This document shows, piece by piece, positions 1 to 6,943 of a stretch of 16,773 bases of DNA. How positions within the stretch are numbered: position 1 is the first letter of the stretch; each line of letters starts with the position of its first letter. The position numbers and the translations under genes were made by a program. The DNA lies in contig JACPVB010000035.1 of the NCBI GenBank assembly GCA_016191985.1, positions 1-16,773 of the forward strand. Direction: 5' to 3'. The notes beneath the pieces are model-generated. The model was not told the DNA's origin and ran no database searches. It worked only from the letters and a program-made list of their open reading frames with translations. The DNA is from Chloroflexota bacterium (GTDB lineage Bacteria > Chloroflexota > Anaerolineae > Anaerolineales > Villigracilaceae).

Positions 1-1040
1 AATTCAGCCAGCAGGCGGCCTGCGCGTTGGATGTCTTTGATTGCCACCAGTTCCACGGGCGTGTGCATGTATCTTTGCGGGATGCTCACCAGCATGGTGG
101 GGATGCCTTCGGCAACCAGTTGCATCGCATCGGCATCGGTGGATGAATGCTCGGGCATCATGTCATTCGCCACGGGAATTTCAATGCGCTCGGCAACTTC
201 CTTGAAACGCTTGTATAAAAACGGATGAATACTTGGCCCAATGCCGAGCGTCACGCCTTTGCCAATCGGGAAGGTTTGATATCCGCTCGACCCCGTGCCT
301 TTGCCGAAGGTCATGTCCACTGCAATTGCAATTGTGGGTCTCAATTCAAATGTGGAGGTAAACGCGCCGCCGAATGAAACTTCCTCCTGCACCGAAGCTA
401 GCGCCCATACATCCCACGCATGGGATTTGGATTGCAGTTCTTCGAGGCAGACGGTGAGCGCCGCGACGGATGCGCGATTATCCAGCGTGTGACCGCTGAC
501 GCATCCACCTGACATTTCAACTGGTTCTGTGTTAAAGGCCACTCTGTCCCCGACTCTGACTCGCTTCGAGACTTCGCTGGGGGTGAGTCCGGTATCCACC
601 ATGAGATATTTCAAAGGGATGACGCCATTGCCTTCGCCTTCGGGCAGTAGATTCGCGGGAGGCATTACAACCACACCGTACAAGTCTTCTCTCGTCCCCG
701 AAGCGTGGACAAGGACAGGTGTGCCAGGCAGCACGCGCGAATCAATGCCGCCGATGGCAGCGACATAAATGAACCCGTCCACGATGCGCGAGACCATCAG
801 GCCAATGGCATCCATATGGGTGGCAATCAGCACGGAGGGGCGGGGGGATTTGTCAGCGGAACGAATGCTTTTCTTTAGCGAACCAGTTTTCAGTCCATGA
901 ATCGAGCCGAGTTTACTTCGCGTGAGTTGATCCACCAGCGGAGTCCACTTTTGTTCGATGAGATTCGCAACGGGGGTTTCGTGTCCCGATAAGCCAGCGA
1001 CGGAGATGATTGATTTTAGAAAGGGCAGGATGTCGCTCAT
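1..1040 (-). CDS. M42 family metallopeptidase (aminopeptidase), cut by window start
   Basis: This is a dinuclear-metal aminopeptidase/glutamyl aminopeptidase-like enzyme of the M42 (FrvX/YsdC) family, expected to form large cytosolic complexes that trim peptides. I translated 346 residues from the ATG at 1040. The frame is open to base 1, so only the extreme C-terminus is missing, since M42 enzymes are usually about 350 residues. Visible family motifs are THMDAIG (metal His75), SGHTLDNRAS (bridging Asp187), QEEVSFGGA (catalytic Glu219 and metal Glu220), VDMTFG (metal Asp242) and YMHTPVE (metal His326). The complete metal set suggests an active enzyme. No clear Shine-Dalgarno precedes the start, but the N-terminus aligns with family starts. 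A hairpin at 1073-1093 separates it from the upstream gene on the same strand. The family is confident; the substrate is unknown. Confidence 0.93.
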   Translation of the reverse strand, partial: MSDILPFLKSIISVAGLSGHETPVANLIEQKWTPLVDQLTRSKLGSIHGLKTGSLKKSIRSADKSPRPSVLIATHMDAIGLMVSRIVDGFIYVAAIGGIDSRVLPGTPVLVHASGTREDLYGVVVMPPANLLPEGEGNGVIPLKYLMVDTGLTPSEVSKRVRVGDRVAFNTEPVEMSGGCVSGHTLDNRASVAALTVCLEELQSKSHAWDVWALASVQEEVSFGGAFTSTFELRPTIAIAVDMTFGKGTGSSGYQTFPIGKGVTLGIGPSIHPFLYKRFKEVAERIEIPVANDMMPEHSSTDADAMQLVAEGIPTMLVSIPQRYMHTPVELVAIKDIQRAGRLLAE

Positions 1041-1072
1041 AGTTAACTCTGATGATTTTTCCAGATAATAAT

Positions 1073-1093
1073 GAGAGACCTTGAAGGTCTCTC
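1073..1093 (-). terminator. Hairpin between the Thr/Pro-rich gene and the M42 peptidase gene
   Basis: A perfect palindrome, GAGAGACC-ttgaa-GGTCTCTC, starts six bases after the stop of the minus-strand gene ending at 1099. On the minus strand it is followed by ATTATTATC, which is T-rich but not an uninterrupted T-run. It is probably a weak intrinsic terminator or attenuator in front of the peptidase gene. Confidence 0.5.
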
Positions 1094-1098
1094 GGTGG

Positions 1099-1569
1099 TT
1101 ATTCTCCAAAAGCTGTTGGGGAAGCGGAAGGTGTTATGGATGGTGTTTGTGTGGGTGTAAAGGTTGGCGTGCTGGATGGTGTGAGTGTGAACGTCGGTGT
1201 GTTGGATGGCGTCTGGGTTGGTGTGTTGGATGGTGTGAGCGTGAATGTCGGCGTCCATGTGCTTGTTAAGGAAGCTGTGGGTGTGGAGGTTAAGCTGGGA
1301 GTGAGTGTGGGGCTTGGGGTAAATGTGGGAGTGATGGTGCCTGTTACGATTACCGGCGTGAAACTGAGCGTGGGTGTGATAGGTGTGCTGGTTACGGTAA
1401 TAGTTGGGGTGGGTGTTGTGGTTCCACGCGCATCGGGAGCGAATGATAGTGCGATAAACCCGGCACAATAACAGGGGATTGTGGCAATGATAACCGCGAG
1501 GATGCTCATGCGGCGGCGTGTGCGGGGCGCGTCGGAATCTACCATAATGGTTCGATTATAATCCATCAT
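1099..1569 (-). CDS. Small membrane-anchored Thr/Pro/Ser-rich protein
   Basis: This is a hypothetical protein of up to 156 residues. It has a short basic cytosolic N-terminus (RTRRR near residue 17), one hydrophobic segment at about residues 22-43, and a long outside tail made almost only of Thr, Pro and Ser with scattered Leu, Phe, Ile and Gln. Such tails are common wall-spanning or glycosylated stalks in Gram-positive-like and Chloroflexota surface proteins, but no globular domain follows here. The tail is a low-complexity repeat with an 18-residue period (54 bp at DNA level). The start is uncertain. ATG 1569 lies only 2 bases after a TATAAT on this strand, so if that is the -10 box translation would begin at ATG 1545. 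Plus-strand Val/Gly-rich ORFs over the same bases are shadows of the repeat. Confidence 0.55.
   Translation of the reverse strand: MMDYNRTIMVDSDAPRTRRRMSILAVIIATIPCYCAGFIALSFAPDARGTTTPTPTITVTSTPITPTLSFTPVIVTGTITPTFTPSPTLTPSLTSTPTASLTSTWTPTFTLTPSNTPTQTPSNTPTFTLTPSSTPTFTPTQTPSITPSASPTAFGE
1174..1281. repeat. 54-bp period repeat in the Thr/Pro-rich tail
   Basis: Two near-identical blocks starting GGATGGTGTGAG (at 1174 and 1228) lie 54 bp apart, equal to 18 codons on the minus strand. Differences are mostly at third positions (gtgagtgtgaacg versus gtgagcgtgaatg), which indicates that the peptide is conserved and supports the minus-strand reading frame. Confidence 0.6.
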
Positions 1570-1590
1570 TAATTATAGGATACAACACTT

Positions 1591-1632
1591 CCCACAGGAT
1601 ACGCTTTGCTACCCACAGGATACGCTCCGCTA
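1591..1632. repeat. Tandem 21-bp duplication abutting the sbcC start
   Basis: Two adjacent 21-bp copies, 1591-1611 and 1612-1632, match at 19 of 21 positions (cccacaggatacgct, then ttgcta or ccgcta). The last base of the second copy is the A of the sbcC ATG. No Shine-Dalgarno sequence is present, so the duplication forms the immediate upstream region of the gene. Confidence 0.75.
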
Positions 1633-4235
1633 TGATTCCCCTTCATCTTCGTATTTCAGGCTTTTTATCTTATCGTGATCCCATTGAATTGGATTTTGAA
1701 TCTTTTGAACTCGCGTGTATCTCAGGCCAGAACGGCGCGGGGAAATCATCCCTGCTGGATTCGATCACCTGGGTATTGTTCGGCGAAGCGCGTGGCAAAA
1801 GCGCGGACGTGATTAATTTAAATCAGGATGTGAAAGCCGCAGAGGTTGGGTTGACCTTTGCCTATGAAAATAACATCTATCGTGTACAAAGAACTTTGCC
1901 GCGTGGGAAAAGTACAGTGTTGGAGTTTCAAGTTTTGGACGGTGGAGGGCGGAAGGTGGAAGGCGGTTGGCAGAAGATAGAAAGTGCAAAGTGGAAAGCG
2001 CTGACTGAGAAGACTACGCGGGATACCCAGGCACGGATCGAGCAGACTCTACGGCTGGATTATGAGACTTTTATCAATGCCTCCTTCTTTTTGCAGGGTA
2101 AGGCGGATCAGTTCACGCAAAAGAAAGCCAGCGAGCGAAAAGCCGTGTTGAGCACGATTTTAGGCCTGGAGATTTGGGATACCTATAAAGAACGCACGGC
2201 TGAAAAACGCAAGGCGATTGAGAATGAAGTCAATTCCATTGACGGACGCATTGCCGAGATCGATGCGGAACTTGCGGAGGAGGATGTCCGCAGATCACGT
2301 TTGCAGGAACTTGAGACCAACCTCAAGCAGTTGACCAGCGCGCGCGCTGCACAGGAAACGATTCTCGAAAACATCAAAAAAACTGCGGCGGTTTTGAATG
2401 AACAACGCAAGCTGGTGGAGACTCTGGCCAGGTCGCTGGGCAATTCACGTTCATCATTGGCAGGTTTTGAAACAAGACTGGCGGAAAAAGAGGTTGAACT
2501 GGCAAAGTATGCCGACCTTGTTAATCGCGCAAAGGAAATTGAATCCGTGTACAAAGCGTGGCAAAAAATCCGCGCAGAAGTGGAGAAACTGGACCAAATC
2601 TCTGTACAGTTCCGCGACCACGATGAGAAACGCCAGCCTCTGCTGCGCGAGATCGAAGTGGAAAAGGCAAAGCTGGAGCAGGAGTTTGATGCGCTTGAAA
2701 AACAGTCAGCAGTTGTCAGTGAACAGTTATTAAGCGGCGGTGAGTTGGAAAGTCAGTTAGAGGCGGCACAAGAGTCGCTGGGTGAAATGGAAACGCAAAT
2801 CGCAAAACGAGCTGATTTGGAAAACTCGCGCAACGAAGCACGGGAGAAACACGCGGCTTTGAAAGCCGAGAATGAAACGCTCCGCCGGGAGATGGATGAA
2901 CTCAAGGAACGCATTGATGCCTTGAAAGTGGCAGAGGGCGCGGAATGTCCCCTTTGCGGACAGCCGTTAAGCGATACCCATCGCAAGTCTACGCTAAAGC
3001 AGTTGGAAGGCGAGGGCAAGGAGAAGGGCGATCAGTTCCGTAAAAATAAAAAGGAAACGGAAGAAATCGAATCGCAAATTACCAGGTACGAATTACAAAT
3101 TACGAATTACGCAAACGCCGAAGATGAACGTCTGCGATTCTCCAACTCCATTTCCCAGCTCACCTTGCAATTGGATTCCATCAAACAGCAGAATACGGAA
3201 TGGGAAAAGTTGGGCGCCAAACGCTTGAGGGAAATCACAAAATTACTGGAAACCGAGAAATATGCCAGCGAAGCACGCAGGGAACTTGCCAAACTGGATA
3301 AAGAATTAAAGAAACTCGGTTACGATGCCTCCACACATGATGCCGCTCGCAGGCAGGAAGTGGAAGTCCGCAGTGTGGAAGATGAATACAGCAGTTTGAA
3401 ATCGGCGCGTGAAGTAAACAAGCGGATCGAAAAAGAGATCGAAGAACTGGAAGAGGAAAGAGGAAAGAAGAAAGAGGAAGTGGGGGAACATGAAAGAAAC
3501 TATGACAGTGCTGTAAAGGCGTTAGCCGAATCTGAGGCGGGCGCGCCAAACCTTCAGGAAGCGGAAAGTAAATTATTTTCCCTGCGCGAGGATGAAAACC
3601 AGGTTCGCAGTGAATTGGGGGGGGCGGAGCAAAAGGTAAAGGCACTCGAAACCCTGCGTGCGCGCAAAGCGGATTACGAAATTCAGCGCGAGGAATTAAA
3701 TCAAAAGATTGTTCAGCACAAAACTCTCGAGCGCGCTTTTGGCAAAGATGGCGTGCCTGCGCTGCTCATCGAACAGTCGCTGCCGCAAATCGAACAAAAA
3801 GCCAATGACCTGCTCGACCGTCTGAGCGACGGGCAGATGTCCATTCGCTTTGTCACGCAGGCGGAATACAAGGATAAAAAACGCGAAGACCTCAAGGAAA
3901 CGCTCGATATTCAGATCAGCGATTTGGCTGGCACACGCGATTATGAAATGTATTCAGGCGGCGAGGCCTTCCGAGTCAATTTCGCGATTCGGCTCGCGCT
4001 TTCCGAAATCCTTGCCCAACGCAAAGGGGCGCGTTTGCAAACCCTGGTCATTGACGAAGGTTTTGGCTCGCAGGATGTGCAAGGCCGCCAGCGTCTCATC
4101 GAGGCCATCAATCTTGTCAAAAATGATTTTGCAAAAATCCTCGTCATCACCCATCTCGATGAACTTAAGGATGCCTTCCCGAATCGCATCGAAGTGGAAA
4201 AGACGGAACGCGGTAGTACTGTCAAAATTATATAA
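1632..4235 (+). CDS. sbcC: SbcC/Rad50-type DNA repair ATPase
   Basis: This SMC-like ATPase normally pairs with the SbcD (Mre11) nuclease to open DNA hairpins and process blocked double-strand ends. At 867 residues it is a little short for SbcC, nearer to Rad50-like proteins. The order is standard: N-terminal lobe with Walker A GQNGAGKSS (32-40); ascending coiled coil; zinc hook CPLC (439-442) at the midpoint; descending coil; then the signature YSGGE (774-778) and Walker B LVIDEGFGSQD (805-815). The start is set by the canonical N-terminus MIPLHLRISGFLSYRD. No sbcD lies next to it here; the gene upstream is on the other strand and the downstream one is a glycosyltransferase. Period-7 repeats encode an in-frame stretch (residues about 483-493) in the descending coil shortly after the hook. 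Confidence 0.96.
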   Translation: MIPLHLRISGFLSYRDPIELDFESFELACISGQNGAGKSSLLDSITWVLFGEARGKSADVINLNQDVKAAEVGLTFAYENNIYRVQRTLPRGKSTVLEFQVLDGGGRKVEGGWQKIESAKWKALTEKTTRDTQARIEQTLRLDYETFINASFFLQGKADQFTQKKASERKAVLSTILGLEIWDTYKERTAEKRKAIENEVNSIDGRIAEIDAELAEEDVRRSRLQELETNLKQLTSARAAQETILENIKKTAAVLNEQRKLVETLARSLGNSRSSLAGFETRLAEKEVELAKYADLVNRAKEIESVYKAWQKIRAEVEKLDQISVQFRDHDEKRQPLLREIEVEKAKLEQEFDALEKQSAVVSEQLLSGGELESQLEAAQESLGEMETQIAKRADLENSRNEAREKHAALKAENETLRREMDELKERIDALKVAEGAECPLCGQPLSDTHRKSTLKQLEGEGKEKGDQFRKNKKETEEIESQITRYELQITNYANAEDERLRFSNSISQLTLQLDSIKQQNTEWEKLGAKRLREITKLLETEKYASEARRELAKLDKELKKLGYDASTHDAARRQEVEVRSVEDEYSSLKSAREVNKRIEKEIEELEEERGKKKEEVGEHERNYDSAVKALAESEAGAPNLQEAESKLFSLREDENQVRSELGGAEQKVKALETLRARKADYEIQREELNQKIVQHKTLERAFGKDGVPALLIEQSLPQIEQKANDLLDRLSDGQMSIRFVTQAEYKDKKREDLKETLDIQISDLAGTRDYEMYSGGEAFRVNFAIRLALSEILAQRKGARLQTLVIDEGFGSQDVQGRQRLIEAINLVKNDFAKILVITHLDELKDAFPNRIEVEKTERGSTVKII
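3076..3110. repeat. Heptamer array (GAATTAC-like) inside sbcC
   Basis: Five consecutive 7-bp units lie here: aaattac, caggtac, gaattac, aaattac, gaattac. They are in frame and encode ITRYELQITNY in the descending coiled-coil arm just after the zinc hook. The same unit recurs between genes at 4244-4285 and in priA. Confidence 0.8.
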
Positions 4236-4243
4236 AGAATTGG

Positions 4244-4285
4244 TAATACGTAATTTACGAATCACACATCACGTATTACGTATTA
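4244..4285. repeat. Intergenic heptamer array forming an inverted repeat
   Basis: Six 7-bp units (taatacg, taattta, cgaatca, cacatca, cgtatta, cgtatta) fill most of the gap between sbcC and the glycosyltransferase gene. The ends are a perfect 11-bp inverted repeat: taatacgtaat at 4244-4254 and attacgtatta at 4275-4285, with a 20-base loop. No T-run follows, so it is not a typical terminator. Confidence 0.75.
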
Positions 4286-4291
4286 ATCTCC

Positions 4292-5476
4292 ATGCCCTAT
4301 TTCATCACTTCCACAATCCTCTTTCTCCTCGGCCTCATTATTATTTATTGGGTTCACAATCAATATCATCTCGATATTGTCGTTACCCCTGCGCCGCCAC
4401 CAATTGGCGCGCCGCTTATTTCCATTTGCATCCCCGCACGTAACGAGGAAAATAATATTCGCCGATGTGTCGAATCTGCACTTGGGCAGGATTATCCGAA
4501 CATCGAAGTCATTGTTTTGGATGACCGTTCCACCGATGCGACTCATGAAATCCTTTTGGAATCTGCCAGCTTGCTGGCGAAGACAAAGGAGCAAGCTCCT
4601 TCACTTCAAATTATCAGCGGCTCAGACCTACCCGACGGCTGGGCAGGCAAACCCCATGCACTGTACCAGGCTGCGGCAATTGCCCGCGGCGAGTGGCTTT
4701 GTTTTGTGGATGCGGACACCTTTCTCGGGCCGCAGGCCATTTCGTCAGTGTATGCCAAAGCCCTCGAAACAGAAGCAGACCTTTTCACGGTCATGACCGA
4801 GCAAATCCTTGGATCGTTCTGGGAAAAAGTCATCATGCCTTTGGTGATGACCGCGCTTTCGGTTGGATTCTCGCCGCGCAAAGTCAATGACCCATCCCGC
4901 CGCGATGCGATTGCGAACGGACAGTTCATCATGATCAAACGCAGTGTTTATGATGCCATCGGCGGGCATGAAAAAGTCAAAGACCAGATCGTGGAAGATA
5001 AGGCCATCTCCGAGCAGGTGAAATGGAATGGGTATCGCCTGGTGGTTGCGGATGGAACGCAGGTGGTAAGCACACGTATGTACACCTCTCTTGCGAGCAT
5101 GTGGGAAGGCTGGACGAAGAACATTTATCTCGGCCTGCGCGACCATCCAGCCCAGTTGTTGCTTGGAGTATTTGGAGCCATACTCGCTTTGATTGCAGCA
5201 CTCTTCCTGCCCGTTTGGCCTTTGCTTGGCCTGGCTTGGTATTTCAATGGGGGTGGTTGGATGGCAATCGGTGTAATTATAAAATCATTGATCGTGTGGG
5301 GATTTTTGATATACGCTCGCATACGAGTTGCGCGCGGGATGAAAATTTCTGCATGGTATGCGTTGACCACTCCGCTTGGCGCAGGAGTGTTTGCCGCCAT
5401 GATGTTGACATCCGCGTGGAAGGTGCTCTCAGGCCAGGGGGTGACATGGCGCGGACGAAACTACCGCCCAAACTAG
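4292..5476 (+). CDS. Membrane-bound family 2 glycosyltransferase
   Basis: This 394-residue GT-A glycosyltransferase is of the family 2 type. An N-terminal membrane helix (about 3-21) is followed by the catalytic domain: PLISICIPARNEENNI (start of the GT-A fold), VLDDRSTDA (Asp77/Asp78, nucleotide-sugar binding), FVDADT (DxD, Asp140 and Asp142), QIVEDKAIS (likely catalytic-base region) and WEGWTKN (in place of the QxxRW motif). Three hydrophobic segments close the protein at roughly 290-310, 312-335 and 355-375. The arrangement resembles HpnB/CrtQ-like enzymes that glycosylate lipids or carotenoids, but the acceptor cannot be told from sequence. It starts 56 bp after sbcC, across the heptamer array, and has no clear ribosome binding site. 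The product may be a glycolipid or cell-envelope sugar. Confidence 0.88.
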   Translation: MPYFITSTILFLLGLIIIYWVHNQYHLDIVVTPAPPPIGAPLISICIPARNEENNIRRCVESALGQDYPNIEVIVLDDRSTDATHEILLESASLLAKTKEQAPSLQIISGSDLPDGWAGKPHALYQAAAIARGEWLCFVDADTFLGPQAISSVYAKALETEADLFTVMTEQILGSFWEKVIMPLVMTALSVGFSPRKVNDPSRRDAIANGQFIMIKRSVYDAIGGHEKVKDQIVEDKAISEQVKWNGYRLVVADGTQVVSTRMYTSLASMWEGWTKNIYLGLRDHPAQLLLGVFGAILALIAALFLPVWPLLGLAWYFNGGGWMAIGVIIKSLIVWGFLIYARIRVARGMKISAWYALTTPLGAGVFAAMMLTSAWKVLSGQGVTWRGRNYRPN

Positions 5477-5489
5477 TGACGAAAGTAAC

Positions 5490-5518
5490 TTGACGATTTA
5501 TTCCTTAATTGTTATATT
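5490..5518 (+). promoter_or_regulatory. Sigma70-like promoter of the HTH-NosL gene
   Basis: TTGACG (5490-5495), a 17-bp spacer and TATATT (5513-5518) give a near-consensus promoter starting 13 bp after the glycosyltransferase stop. The start of transcription would be near 5525, leaving a leader of about 30 bases. The -10 box lies fully inside the left arm of the 13-bp inverted repeat described separately. Confidence 0.75.
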
Positions 5519-5553
5519 TTGTCATCTCTTGTTAAAGGTAACAAAATATAACA
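5510..5553 (+). promoter_or_regulatory. Perfect 13-bp inverted repeat, probable operator
   Basis: The arms tgttatattttgt-type (5510-5522) and its exact complement ending at 5553 are separated by 18 bases. The left arm covers the -10 box and the right arm ends one base before the ATG at 5555. This placement suits repression of the HTH gene by its own product. The transcribed part leaves an AAAGG 16 bases before the ATG, an unusually long spacing. An RNA hairpin role cannot be excluded. Confidence 0.7.
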
Positions 5554-5554
5554 T

Positions 5555-6097
5555 ATGTCTTATACATCCATAGACCGGGAAAAGAAGATATTGGAATTAC
5601 TTCAAAAACAGGGCAGCGCCTCCATTCAGGAACTGGTGGAGGCTTTTGAGGTTTCCAATATGACCATTCACCGCGATTTAAATAAGCTGGTAGAGGCGGG
5701 GCAGATCCAAAAGAAACATGGCGGTGTGACACTGGCAGGGAAAACCAGCTCAACCGGAGACGTATTATGTTCCATGTGTAATAAACCCGCTTCAGAGCGG
5801 ACGATGTTTATTGTGCAGCTTGAAACGGGGGAGAAAAAACCAGCCTGCTGTGCCCATTGCGGGTTGATGACCCAAAGCCAGAGCAACAATGTATGGCAAT
5901 CGCTCACAGTAGATTATTTGCACGGTTACATGGTCAGTGCGAACCAGGCCATTTATGTCACTGGCAGTGAATTAAATATCTGTTGTGTGCCAAGTGTTTT
6001 GAGTTTCGGGTCTCAGCAGGAGGCGGAAAAATTCCAAAAGGGATTTGGCGGTAGGTTAATGAATATGGAAGAGGCCATTCAGTATTTGCATGAATGA
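5555..6097 (+). CDS. DeoR-type HTH fused to a Cys-rich NosL-like domain; candidate copper-sensing regulator
   Basis: The protein has 180 residues. Residues 1-60 are a DeoR-type winged helix-turn-helix (SIDREKKILELL, recognition helix SNMTIHRDLNKL, wing with KKHGGV). In classic DeoR proteins a sugar-phosphate-binding domain follows. Here the partner is a NosL-like domain: CSMC (72-75), CCAHCG (98-103), AIYVTGSEL (132-140), CC (143-144), then FGSQQEAEKFQKGFGGRLMNMEEAI, the usual NosL ending. NosL proteins are copper(I) chaperones for nitrous oxide reductase, so copper or another soft metal is a plausible ligand. No signal peptide is present, so the domain is cytosolic, consistent with sensing rather than periplasmic delivery. 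The neighbour is a PCu(A)C copper chaperone, and the promoter carries a palindrome well placed for autoregulation. The role as a metalloregulator is inferred. Confidence 0.85.
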   Translation: MSYTSIDREKKILELLQKQGSASIQELVEAFEVSNMTIHRDLNKLVEAGQIQKKHGGVTLAGKTSSTGDVLCSMCNKPASERTMFIVQLETGEKKPACCAHCGLMTQSQSNNVWQSLTVDYLHGYMVSANQAIYVTGSELNICCVPSVLSFGSQQEAEKFQKGFGGRLMNMEEAIQYLHE

Positions 6098-6160
6098 TAC
6101 ATGCGCACAGACAGGACGCATGATTCAGGAATATCATAAACATACAAAGGAAGATAGGAA

Positions 6161-6637
6161 ATGAAGAGAATATTTGTGATTGTTTTGGCGGGGATGTTGT
6201 GGTTGAGTGCGTGCGGCGCTCCCAAAAGCGGTGCAATCGAGGCCAGTGATTTTTGGGCGCGTTCGGGGTTAAAGGATGGAAATAGCGCGGCTTATATGAT
6301 GCTTGTCAACGGTACGGGGCAGGATGATGAACTGATCGGCGCTTCGTCGGATGTTGCGATGGCTGTGGAAATCCACCTCAGCCAGATGAGTGCGGACGGT
6401 GTAATGCAGATGATGAAGCAGGAATCGGTTGCAATTGTTTCAGGCGGTGAGCTGGAATTAAAGCCTGGCAGTTATCATGTCATGCTGATCGGCCTTATGA
6501 AGGACCTGAACGTTGGCGATGAAATCACCCTTACCTTGCATTTCCAGAACCATGAAGATATTACGCTGACCATCCCCGTGAAGGATGCCGCAGACATGGG
6601 TGGCTCCGGCATGGACGGCCAGAATACGATGCCTTAA
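6161..6637 (+). CDS. PCu(A)C periplasmic copper chaperone, lipoprotein
   Basis: This 158-residue exported copper(I) chaperone is of the PCu(A)C/DUF461 family, which supplies copper to the CuA site of cytochrome oxidase and similar enzymes. A signal peptide ends in the lipobox LSAC (Cys18), so it is probably membrane-tethered on the outer face. Copper ligands fit the family pattern H-xn-M-x21-HxM: His72, Met84, His106, Met108, with one more residue than usual between the first two. Further Met residues (76, 82, 85) and a Met/Gly-rich tail may add binding capacity. A good ribosome binding site (AAAGGAAG) precedes the ATG at normal distance. It lies 63 bp after the HTH-NosL gene with no terminator or clear promoter between, so the two are probably co-transcribed. 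Confidence 0.92.
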   Translation: MKRIFVIVLAGMLWLSACGAPKSGAIEASDFWARSGLKDGNSAAYMMLVNGTGQDDELIGASSDVAMAVEIHLSQMSADGVMQMMKQESVAIVSGGELELKPGSYHVMLIGLMKDLNVGDEITLTLHFQNHEDITLTIPVKDAADMGGSGMDGQNTMP

Positions 6638-6718
6638 GAATTCGCACTTTCGCCGGTGCATTCTCCTTAAAACGTCCCGCTGGGTTATTGCCCGGCGGGA
6701 CATTCCCTATTAATAGGG
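6634..6718 (+). terminator. Hairpin cluster after the copper chaperone gene
   Basis: Three structures follow the stop codon: an imperfect stem from TTAAGAAT..GCAC (6634-6647) to GTGCATTC..CTTAA; an 11-bp GC-rich stem gtcccgctggg-ttattg-cccggcgggac (6674-6701, one G-U pair); and the perfect palindrome ccctattaataggg (6705-6718). The GC-rich stem lacks a T-run on the plus strand, while on the minus strand it is followed by GTTTTAAGG. Transcription end is likely here but the mechanism is not classical. Confidence 0.5.
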
Positions 6719-6804
6719 TTTGTACAGAATGATTTTTCTTCCGTGAATCCTTCTTAATTCACCTTGCGCAATTCAAAACCCCGCAGGCGATGTGTTGAGC
6801 TGGT

Positions 6805-6836
6805 GGTCGAGCTTGTCGAGACCCTGTCGAAACAGG
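6805..6836. repeat. REP-like palindromic element
   Basis: ggtcgagcttgtcgagacc (6805-6823) is an imperfect palindrome of the type ggtctcgacaagctcgacc that is scattered as extragenic repeats in many bacterial genomes. It is followed directly by the perfect hairpin cctgt-cgaa-acagg (6823-6836). It interrupts one of the two copies of the duplicated block in this gap. Confidence 0.55.
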
Positions 6837-6943
6837 TGGCAGGATTATAGGACATTGAGTGAATGGAAACCAAATCCCGAAGGCGGTGTGTTGACTGGCG
6901 AAGCCGTGCCGAAGCAGATGGCATGGATTTTACGAGCTATAAC

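Noticed and set aside
1081..1471. Plus-strand Val/Gly/Cys-rich open frames opposite the Thr/Pro-rich gene
   Set aside because: They are the complement of a low-complexity repeat; they lack a signal, domain or ribosome binding site, while the minus frame has an anchor helix and synonymous changes between repeats.
3235..3645. Minus-strand ORF of 136 codons inside sbcC
   Set aside because: It lies within a well-supported coding region and its Pro/Leu/His-rich content is typical of an antisense shadow.
5555..6097. Ordinary DeoR sugar-phosphate regulator
   Set aside because: The usual DeoR C-terminal sugar-phosphate domain is absent and is replaced by a Cys-rich NosL-like domain.
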